A stretch of DNA of 64,000 bases from Pelobates cultripes. Lineage: Eukaryota; Chordata; Amphibia; Anura; Pelobatidae. A program made the translations under genes and the position numbers. Position 1 is the first letter of the stretch. Every line of letters begins with the position of its first letter. Location of the stretch: NCBI GenBank assembly GCA_933207985.1, contig OW240912.1, positions 247,544,372-247,608,371 on the forward strand, read 5' to 3'. Positions 55,701-64,000 of the stretch are shown here, in pieces. A model generated the notes under the pieces. That model did no database searches. It worked only from the letters and a program-made list of their open reading frames with translations, and had not been told where the DNA came from.

Positions 55701-57850
55701 AAATGGGAGGACATAACATTCTGGGATGCCATACACAATTACCTTCCTTTTCCATAGTAGAGAAAATGTCAAGATTGGCAGTGAAGGAAGTGATTCACTG
55801 TAAATGAATCTTCCAAAAAAACAGAAGAGAAATAGACATTCTGGAAAGAGCTGTCCTATGAAATTCCAGTTTTACTATGCAGTGCCTTTTCTCAAGGCTA
55901 CACGAGGTAGCATGCATAGGTGTCAAAAGATGCATAGATGCCGCCAAGATTCAAATGAGCAATATTAAACCGTTCGCTACTAGTAACAGATATTGAAATG
56001 TCAGCTAAGTTATGAAGGCATTTAGATTAATTAGGAGTTTGTTATCTTATTATTTGTGTAGTCAAATTCTAAGTTAAAAAGAGAGTTCCTGTGTTGTTAC
56101 ATACATAGGATTATTATCCGAAAACAATTATTTTCTTTTCTAATCCTGCTTGTAAAATCTTAAAATATATATAAATTAAACATATTACTTTTTTACTCTA
56201 GAATTTTGGATTTAGAATTGACTTTCATTATTACTTCAACTCAGTAGTTCTTATTTTATTCATGGAAGGATGCTAAGAAAGTAAGACATGGATTAAAGGC
56301 TGAGTTGACTGATCAAGACTGCAGGGTAATAAAACTTGTACGCTGAAGTCTAAACAAATTTCAACAGTTTAGTAAATATATGACCTTATGAAGGTTAAGT
56401 TAAATTACATGTTAAATTAAAGTACCAATTGACCAGAAATAAACCTTACACCACTGACTCCCCCTTTTAACTTACCTGCGTATACTCTGATATAGTAGGA
56501 GAGTACTTTATGAAGTGTCATTCTGCTTACTTAAATTGTTATCAATAAAATACATTTCAGAATCCACCACTTACATCTGTCTGTCCCTCAGCTGTTTGTA
56601 ACGCTGCTCTATAATATTGAAATGAAAGCTCTGGAAGTTTTGAGGGCTATGCATTATGTTCTATTGGGAGTGTAGTATTTTGTGCAAGCAGAAGACAAAC
56701 ATCATGTTACTGATACTGACTCTGCTAAATGGGGTGTAATCAAGGTCTTTGGGTACCATTAAATCTATTACCATGTCAAATATATAATATCCCATCTTAA
56801 GATAAATTTGCATTAATGGAATCACATTGAACCCTTTATTATTCAAATAACAGATGTTAATAAGAAGTGCAATAAATAACAAGCGTGCTGGAGGAGTAAT
56901 TGGTAATGGACAGCATGTTCGGAGGAATGGAATCAAAATACTTCTATAAATCTCTAGTAATATGTAAAGAATTTCAGGATATCTATCTTCAGTTCAAATG
57001 CACTTCCTACAGCAAAGAAAACAAACAATGGAAAATGTACATTTTGTGTGCCATGAACTGTATTTATTCTATTGAAAATTGCAATTATCTGTAATCCTGA
57101 AAGATAAATATAATATAACCATCTAATGGCACTAGTAAAACTCAGGCCTCTAAGGCTAAGATTTAATGTTAAACCTACTTATAGGGAAGCTTTGTATTAA
57201 ACAAACACACATAAAGAAGACTATGAAAAATGCACATACCGTTGGCAGTTTTTGTCACATAACATGGTTAGTTATTGTTATCAGTCTGCCAGAACTCCTT
57301 GTACAGGTGGCCAATAGCGATTTCCATAGAGTTTACTTGATTGCACTTATCTATCCATCTTTTGTTTTTGCCTCTGACTCCTGTATCTAGTCCAATAAAT
57401 TAATTAATCCTGGTCCTGTCATACTACTGTCTCACTTGTCATAAACAAAGTCCCAAAGACAAAAAAATTCCAGTGACTCAACTTGATGGTGGGCGTGAGT
57501 GTTAAACACAAGACTCCAGTTGAATTTCTACCATTGCATAGAAGGTCCAAATCTCTCCACATTATATACTTACATTTGAATTAATTTAAGAACCTGTGAT
57601 ATGGTGTTTTGTAGATAAAATGAACCATCATTTACGGTTATTAAATGAGTCTGAATTAGGTCCAGATTTAGTCAGACCGGATGGCACTGGATCCCTGAAA
57701 TCCTGACTGAATACTTTAAATTCAGGCCTGGATTTAAAAAAATCAGAAGTATTTAACTGCTGGCCGCTAGAGGCATTAAAGCAAGTGAACAATAATTTGC
57801 GACCTAGCATCCTGCTAGTTACATTCAGTTCCTATTCAATTTAAAATCGG
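52728..57850. other. Long repeat-poor stretch
   Basis: About 5.1 kb of AT-rich DNA in which I recognise no transposon ends, satellites or coding motifs. The short frames (up to 105 codons, the longest crossing the gap) have no domain I know. It may be intron or intergenic host sequence; conserved non-coding elements cannot be seen by eye. Confidence 0.45.
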
Positions 57851-57939
57851 TACTTTGTGAATCTTCAAAATCCAATACTTTCGAGCACCTGTAGACTCCT
57901 GGCACCATAACAACTACAATGTGTTGGATGGGGGAACAT

Positions 57940-58524
57940 GATGATGTAGACGTACACACGCCACGTCTCACGGGATTTTGCCGGGTGCGATGACTCCAAT
58001 CAGCGAGGTGCTGCTTAGGTGGACGCGGTAAAGAGTGTCTTTGTGGGGCGAAAGGAGACAGTGTAAGAGGCATCACATCAGGTGCTGAATTGCAGCAGTA
58101 TCTCTGTGGGGCAAATGGAGTCAGAAGTTGCAGCACAAGGAGCTAAACAGCAGCGCAAACCAGACCATGGACCGGAAATCTTGAATGGCCAGAGTGATAA
58201 GAGGTCCCCTGCTAGGAAAGTGGCAGCATCAAGAGGCAGCTAAGTACATATGCCACAAATTGAAACTGACCAACATCCTATTTCAGTATTTTCACTGATA
58301 TGAGATACCATAGCTTAAAAGGGAAATTTTAACAGTCAACTAGGTTGTGGTCAGATAGTGATTGCAGAGTGAGTTTGATCAGATTTAAAGATTTGAGGTA
58401 AATTTGTTAATTTCCCAAAAAAGACTTTAGTGAATCTTCCCCCTTGTTTATTACACAAGAGGCTTAATCGTGGATAAAGCCAAACAAACACATATAGTTT
58501 AAGGAGTATTTGAATCTCTTACCT
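57940..58524 (+). mobile_element. Probable 5' region of the L1 element
   Basis: GC-richer DNA just before the L1 ORF1 relic. The phrase ct(t/c)tgtggggc(g/a)aa(a/t)ggag occurs at about 58040 and 58101, a 61-bp spaced duplicate. 'tgtctcacgggattttgccg' and nearby CpGs fit a LINE 5' UTR. The true 5' end is not defined. Confidence 0.45.
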
Positions 58525-59394
58525 ATGGCTTCCAAAAAAAATCAAGAAAACAAAGTCTAAAAAAAACAAGTGGTCACAACAGACAGAAGAGTTATAAATG
58601 TTGTCTCTCGACAGCCAGATAAAGGAGTAAATCCTAAACTGGTGCATGAAAAGTCTTTATTACTTCCAAAGAGGCTGATGTAGAGAAAACTTCATTAGAT
58701 AACTCCTGGAATGAAAATGCACCTATCACTGCTGACTATCTAAGTGTTTTGAAGAGATAAATTTACATTCCACAGAAATCAAAAAAGATTTACAAAACAT
58801 TGGTGGAAAACTCAAACTGTTAGAAGAAAAAACAGAACACATCACTCTGCAATTACAAAATAATTGCGACAAAACTAATACTATGGAATCAAAAATGAAA
58901 AGCCTAAAAGCCAAAATTGGAGATCTAGAAGATAGATCCTGAAGTAACAACCTCAGAATTAGGGGGATCCCTGGAAATATTATATATTCAAAGTTAGAAG
59001 ACTACTGTGAAGAGCTATGCAAGTTTCTGGGGATTAGCCCAAACAAAGAGAGGAACTTAATGGAAAGATGTCCTAGAGCAATGAAGCCCAGCAATGTTCC
59101 TGACCAGTATCCAAGAGAAGTGATAATCTGTCTCCACTCATTCCATGTGAAGACCCAAACTATTAGGGCCATCTCAAGGAAGGACTTGAAAGACTCACCG
59201 TATCAACAAATAAAGATTTTTCATACTAGACTTCAAAGAAAATCCTTTGCTATGCAGACAGCATAGAAAAAAAGTAGATTAAATACGCTTTCGGTTTCCC
59301 TACACGTGGAAATTTAATTTATGACAACCAAAAGCTGACTTTTGACAAACCTCAGACACTAAAACAATGGATGCGAGAAAAAAATTTAGTATAA
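58525..59394 (+). pseudogene. L1 ORF1 relic (RNA-binding chaperone)
   Basis: ORF1p binds L1 RNA as a coiled-coil trimer. The relic starts at 58525 (MASKKNQENKV, then a stop). Next comes a coiled coil (LKLLEEKTEHITLQLQ) to about 58930, then LEDRS, stop, NNLRIRGIP, the start of the RRM-like domain. YPREVIICLHSF lies near 59110, and after a frameshift YAFGFPTRGNLIYDN and LKQWMREKN form the C-terminal domain, ending at TAA 59392. About 290 codons, normal for L1. Several stops and frameshifts make it dead. Confidence 0.85.
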
Positions 59395-60605
59395 AATATC
59401 AGTGTATAATTTACACTCTGAACAAAGGGTAAACAGAAAACTAGGTATTAAAGCTTAAGTCGTGTACATACGTAATTATCGAGGGACATAGGCTCCTGTA
59501 TTATAAAAGGAAAATATCACAAAGAATAAACATTAAAGGGATATAATATTGGTAAACAAATAAGAAAAACTATTGTATCGGCACTGTCTGAGTCACTATT
59601 CTTGCCCTTAAAAAAAAAGAGGAAATTATTTGATTAATAATTAATATCACACGCTTATTTGGGAAGATAAGTTATATTTATTTATTTATATAATTCTTTC
59701 TTCTCCTCCCTCTCTCTTACTCAAGAGTTATTAACATTTGAGACTAAACGATAGAGGCACTATTTTTAAGAATGTAAAAAGGAAGGAATAAAGACGTAAT
59801 CTGTTTATAAATAACACTAGAATGTTCTAATATGATAGATACACAGAAGGTGTGGAGACAAGAATATAAGCAACGATACACGGTTATATTAATAGATAAA
59901 TGGGGTAATTAAAAAAAAATAAAACATTTTTGTTATTGGTAAAGGAACAGAGGAGAGGAAGATAGGGAAGGGACATAGATTAATAAGACAAAGATAGGTA
60001 CATATAATTGAAGTAACAAAGGAAGGCTCTACATATAGATTTTGTATGTTTGTTATGCTTGGTTTCCTCTACTCTCTTCTTCTCCTATTTCCTGTCTAAG
60101 AATATCAATTTGCATATTTATGTATGTTGTCTTTATATATAATTGAAGATTGTAAATGCTTTAAATAATTACTCAGTCTTTGATCATAACAACGATAATA
60201 AGGTATTACTAGAGAAAGGGATTCCCTAGAAAGAAGTTCTGCTACAATATCATGAAATCAGTTAAACATTTAATAATCCTGGGGTGTTTTTTTTTTTTTT
60301 TCCTCTCTCTCTTGCTGTTTCTTGCTAGAGTAAAAGGCTTTAGGCCCACGGACTTACCGAAGTCCAGTGAGCTTTTAGTGAGGGTTTTAATCGGCACTCA
60401 AGGGAGATCAATTGCTCATAGATTTTTTTTCCTTTCCCCTTGGAAATGGGTTCTCCAAGATAAGAGGATGGCTGTTAGTTGGATGACAGGAATGTTTGTA
60501 TGCGCCTAATAGACGGCAAAAATTGTAATGTCATTTTAAATGTGTATCTATGTTATAACGGTGGGCCTCCTAGTCTTTCTAGCATTCAAATACTTCAGAC
60601 ATAAA
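59395..60605. other. Gap between L1 ORF1 and ORF2 relics
   Basis: 1.2 kb of AT-rich DNA with no coding motif, long for an L1 inter-ORF spacer. A run of T at 60286-60300 is present. It may contain a further old insertion. Confidence 0.4.
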
Positions 60606-62298
60606 AGTAATATTAAATTAGCTAAGATCAATGCTCAAGGGATTAACTCGCAATTCAAAAGCTTTACTATTCTTGACTTTTTAAGAAAGGAACATATACA
60701 TATTTCGGCTCTCCAAGAAACACATTGGAAGTTAGAAGATAAAATCACGCTCAACTCTGGGCTCTTCCCTACTGTAGTTAATGCATCTTTAAGCCATAAA
60801 AAAAAGGGAGTAGCCTTCTTATTTTCAAGAAATATTTCATTAAAAATGATTCATCAGGAACTGGACAATGAAGGCAGGTATATAATATTGGTGTGCTAAA
60901 TTAATAATCAAATATACGTTGGCCAATATATATGTCCCAAATCAGTCTCCAGTTCCATTTATTAGAAAAGTGTTTATGAAATTGAGAGTATAAAAATGGG
61001 TCAGGTCATTATTATGGGAGACTTCAACTTTGTTCTTGACCCCGAACTGGATAAAAGTTCTAAGAGTAATGGTAGTGATAATAGCAATCTAAGGAATAAT
61101 TCTAATAGATTCTCTGAATTAATGAAATAATTTGAGTTTTTAGATTATTGGTGGATTTCTTATTCAAAAGAGAAAGATTTTCTTGTTTTTTTAGATCATT
61201 TTGTACGTATTCTAGAATTGACTTAGTTTTGGAGGACAGAATCTTACCCAAACAGATCAAAAAGATTTTCATTACAACAACAAATTGGTCAAATCACAAC
61301 CCGGTCATTCTAGAAATTAAAGAGCAATTTGAGAGTCCTAAACCAGAATGGAGGTTGAATGACTGGGTATTGAAAAATGAAAATAATCTAAAACAAATCA
61401 AGCATCTGAAAGATTATTATTTCAAAGAAAACTGAAAAAATCAAGTATCACCACCAATAACTTGGTGTGCATTCAAATGTGTCATGCGAGGTCACCTTAT
61501 AAATCTAACAGCTAAAGAAAATAAACTAAATAAAAAATTAAAATAATACTTCCCATAGTATAATAAAATATCAGAAGTAGAAACATTAATAAATGATCAA
61601 CTGATGGCAAGAGCCAACAAGGCACTATTTTACTTGAAAAGGAGATGGTATTAGATGGGAAATAGAGCTGATACTCTCATTCAAAAAAGAAAAGGCCAAA
61701 AGGGTTATCATCAAATTTGTAGATAGAGAAATCCTATTGAGACCAGAGAAAATAGGAGAAGCCTTTAAAAAATTCTACTATGACTTATATAATATTCCTA
61801 TCCAATCTACTAAAGCAGATATTAATGAATTTCTAAGCAATATTAAAATACCTAAAATCTCAAATATTCAATTGCTTGAATTAAACAAACCATTTAACCC
61901 CTTAAGGACACATGACATGTGTGACATGTCATGATTCCCTTTTATTCCAGAAGTTTGGTCCTTAAGGGGTTAAAGAAAATGAACTGCTATTATGTATCAA
62001 CAAGCTTAAGGTGAAAAGGACACCTGACCCAGATGGATTCAATAACCTTTTCTACAAATTACTAAAAGATAAAACAGATTTGATTAAAGCTTTTAATTGT
62101 TTTGGAACATCTAACAAAATTCCAAGAGAATTATTACAAGCAAATATAGTGCCAATCCCTAAACAGAACAAAAATGCAGAAAACATCAAGAATTATCGTC
62201 CAAATTCTCTTTTGAATATAGATATCAAACTCTACTCCTCATCGATAGCAGAACGGTTAAAAAAAAACCTATACGCGATTTAATAAATCGTGACCAAG
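60606..62298 (+). pseudogene. L1 ORF2 relic (endonuclease and start of reverse transcriptase)
   Basis: ORF2p nicks target DNA and reverse transcribes L1 RNA. The endonuclease part shows INAQGINSQFKSFTILDFLR and SALQETHW (catalytic Glu), then IIMGDFN near 61017, SRIDLVL near 61210 and WSNHNPVIL near 61290, where active enzymes have SDH; the Asp is replaced. The reverse transcriptase start follows: TPDPDGFNN, ANIVPIPKQ, NYRPNSLLNIDIK, AERLKK, and in a shifted frame INRDQV. There the gypsy LTR cuts it, before the FADD site. An 80-bp MITE sits at 61894-61973. Many stops: dead. Confidence 0.87.
61894..61973. mobile_element. 80-bp TTAA MITE with CCCCTTAAGGACA ends
   Basis: TTAA at 61894-61897 and 61970-61973 encloses ends CCCCTTAAGGACA and GGTCCTTAAGGGG. 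The core catgacatgt/gtgacatgtcatg is itself palindromic. Deleting the 76-base insert plus one TTAA restores the L1 frame exactly (PF then KENEL). It is the smallest member of the family of the long elements at 17803 and 23600. Confidence 0.93.
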
Positions 62299-62758
62299 TG
62301 TCACGTATTCATCCGCTTACAAAAATGTGGTTAATGACAATTACTGTCCACACAGGAAAAGTTGTGCTGAGCAACAACCAAATCCACAGGAGGGTTAATG
62401 CTGAGCAGCAATTATGCAAATTAGATCTGGTAACTGCCTTTGGGGTCAAAGGCCAGTTACAGCCTATCAGACCTAGGCCCAGTTCTCATCCTGCTCATTG
62501 CCCTGTCGTGGTTTCCCTTGTGGTTGTCCGAGAGTGTGTTATTGATTCTGGTTATTCTGGTTATTTGACTTTGGCATTGTTTTTGACTTCCCTGTTTTCT
62601 GGCATCCCTGACTCCTGGCTTTTCCTTATCGTTGTGCCTCTTTCTGTTTCCCTTGACCTCGGCTATTCCTGACTATTCTTTGGTACGTTAGTCCGGCCAT
62701 TCTATCAGTCCTCTGTGTTACACAGTTCTACGTGCTGGATCATTCTGTAATCCTGACA
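62299..62758 (+). repeat. 5' LTR of the gypsy element
   Basis: 460 bp, starting TGTCACG and ending CCTGACA, with the short inverted ends TGTCA/TGACA. CT/TG-rich in its second half. The gag ATG follows only 7 bases after the LTR, and no TGG-type tRNA primer site abuts it, so priming may be of the self-primed kind known from Tf1/sushi-like elements; that is inference. Confidence 0.8.
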
Positions 62759-62765
62759 TTACGAT

Positions 62766-63405
62766 ATGGCCATAGATCCTGTAGAATTGCGTAAGCACAT
62801 AGCTGCTTGCGAAAGGAAACTGGAGGATAATGATCACTGCTTGGATCAATTTGCCCAGGTTTTCTGTATGCTTCTTACTCGTACAGCACATCTGCAACTT
62901 GTGGCTGCTCCTACTGTGTAACCTCTGCCTTGTGTACCTCCGCCTATAGTATACAAGGTACCAACTATCTCTCTATCTCCTCCTCTGCATTTTGATGGTA
63001 ATTTCCAAGAATGCCGGGCATTTCTTAACCAAATAGAGTATCATTTTGAGGCCTCACGGGGATCTTTTCCCACAGACAGAGCTAAAATTGGTTACCTGAT
63101 GAATCAATAAAAGGTAAAGCTTTAGCTTGGGCCAATCCATTATGGGAGAGTAATAGGAGTGTGGCACACAATTACAAGGAGTTTATTACAGAATTTAAAC
63201 TTATGTTTGAACCATTAGGCAGGGAGGAAGACGCCTCTACTGCCCTGATGCATATCAGACAAGGGAACCTATTGTCCCTGAATTTCCTGTACAGTCCGAA
63301 CCTGAACCCATGTCAGAAGCAGAAAGACAATACAGGAGAAAAGAAGGCCTATGTCTATACTGCGGTAGAAAAGGACATATGAGAAACAATTGTCCCATAC
63401 GTCCG
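62766..63405 (+). pseudogene. Gypsy gag relic
   Basis: Gag forms the particle and packages RNA. It starts at ATG 62766 (MAIDPVELRKHIAACERKLE). A stop follows at 62919-62921, then FDGNFQECRAFLNQIEYHFE, a frameshift near 63105, then KGKALAWANPLWE and FKLMFEPLGRE, the capsid region. It ends with a zinc knuckle C-L-Y-C-x4-H-x4-C at 63352-63393 in another frame. The segment between capsid and knuckle is shorter than expected, so it is internally deleted. Not functional. Confidence 0.82.
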
Positions 63406-63444
63406 TAAGACTACCGCACCTTAAGGGGACTGGTCTTAGGTGTA

Positions 63445-63861
63445 ATGGAAACGTCCTATGGAATGGATAAAAATAGGTTTCTCCTTGATATTACTATTGC
63501 CTTTGAAAATAAGAACTTTTCACGCAAATCCCTGATGGATTCAGGTGCCGCTGGAAACTTCATTGACGTTCAATTAGTTAAAGGTAATACTATACTTATC
63601 AAGGAGAGACTATCACCCCTAGCTGTTGAAGCTATTGATGGGAGACCACTCTCACAACCATTGATTACACACGAAACCTTACCCATTAATGTGTCCATTG
63701 GTGCCTTACATAAGGAAGAGATTACATTTCAGGTTATTGCATCCCCTTCCTGTCCGATCATATTAGGCTTTCCATGGCTTAACAAGCATAACCCTCATAT
63801 TGACTGGGCTTATGAGGAAATATTAGAATGGGTTAAGGATTGTTCTGAAAAGGTATATTGA
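63445..63861 (+). pseudogene. Gypsy aspartic protease domain (open, 138 codons)
   Basis: The protease matures Gag-Pol by dimer cleavage. The catalytic motif is LMDSGAAGNFID (DSG at 63538-63546, residues 32-34). The second conserved motif is PIILGFPWL, followed by NKHNPHIDW, both typical of Ty3/gypsy proteases joined to reverse transcriptase. The domain is open, but the frame ends at TGA 63859-63861, and the downstream pol text continues in a different frame, so a frameshift has cut protease from the rest. The start used here is simply the first ATG; in the live element it would be a fusion with gag or pol. Confidence 0.85.
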
Positions 63862-64000
63862 ATCTTGTCAAAAGAGTGGGCACTGTTGGATTACCCACTA
63901 GTACACCTCCAAATCCGGAAATCCCTATACAGTACCAAGACATTAAAGAAGTATTCAGCAAAACTCAGTCGAATACTCTACCTCCTCACAGACCTTATGA
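63862..64000 (+). pseudogene. Gypsy pol, segment before reverse transcriptase (partial)
   Basis: In the frame aat-ctt-gtc the text reads IPIQYQDIKEVFSKT and then LPPHRPYD at the window edge. This is the linker just before the reverse transcriptase of sushi-like Ty3/gypsy elements (YxDxxxVFSK ... LPPHRPYD). Shifted one frame relative to the protease. Confidence 0.8.

Larger units (their letters stand above)
62299..64000 (+). mobile_element. Ty3/gypsy LTR retrotransposon, 5' part (runs off the window)
   Basis: A 5' LTR (62299-62758), a gag relic, a protease and the beginning of the next pol part, all on the plus strand. It is inserted in the L1 reverse transcriptase after gaccaag, so ccaag (62294-62298) is the expected 5-bp duplication. 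The 3' LTR would lie beyond the window. Confidence 0.87.

Noticed and set aside
57825..58136. 103-codon minus-strand frame near the L1
   Set aside because: Antisense to the probable L1 5' region; it spans a 61-bp spaced duplicate and has no known domain.

Overview
The window looks like intergenic or intronic DNA from a large, repeat-rich vertebrate genome. It is most likely an anuran amphibian. The reasons are many TTAA-target MITEs beginning TTAAAGGGACACTATAG (T2-type, first described in Xenopus), CR1, L2-like and L1 LINE relics, a Ty3/gypsy element, a Tc1 family of the DD37E type, and many non-autonomous hAT elements. I recognise no host protein-coding exon, tRNA or rRNA. Nearly every protein-like signal belongs to a transposable element, and the only long intact reading frame is a Tc1/mariner-type transposase at 5963-6982.

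Layout. 1-5.3 kb: a CR1 pseudogene on the minus strand, split by a solo LTR (1616-2736) and a T2 MITE (3047-3592), followed by an L2-like LINE relic. 5.7-7.3 kb: a complete 1544-bp DD37E Tc1-like transposon with TA target duplication and doubled (IR/DR-like) terminal repeats. 8.6-10.8 kb: T2-like MITEs, one carrying a 133-bp hAT MITE. 11.6-14.3 kb: a 2.7-kb hAT element with exact 8-bp target duplications, a long GC-rich palindrome, minisatellites and an assembly gap. 14.3-17 kb: repeat-poor. 17.7-20.9 kb: a T2-like element split by a 2.8-kb TTAA-flanked element built of tandem modules and hairpins. 21.9-25.3 kb: a decayed hAT with a transposase remnant, next to a related TTAA element that is a chain of inverted repeats. 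30.4-32.6 kb: a second CR1 pseudogene and a MITE with a telomere-like tract. 34.8-43.5 kb: five hAT elements with 8-bp duplications (four exact, one 7/8), some nested, one inside a CR1 relic and one inside a DD34E Tc1 pseudogene. 45-52.6 kb: L2 3' ends, a further TTAA element end, and a four-deep stack of TTAA insertions running into a second assembly gap. 52.7-57.9 kb: repeat-poor. 58-62.3 kb: an L1-clade LINE with both ORFs decayed, carrying an 80-bp TTAA MITE and cut by a gypsy element that runs off the window (62299-64000).

The features do not form a pathway; they record a layered history. Target duplications and restored reading frames give a relative order of insertion. LINE and Tc1 relics are oldest. 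T2, hAT and TTAA elements landed in them, and some of these in each other. The most unusual material is the TTAA-flanked family with a CCCCTTAAGGA terminus, whose long members (17803-20613, 23600-25323) have no coding capacity and consist largely of serial palindromes and tandem modules, and the hAT elements that share a layout of terminal repeat, CA/TG minisatellite, GC-rich block with a hairpin, terminal repeat.

Limits: family names come from motif recognition by eye, element ends without target duplications are approximate, and species identity is not established.
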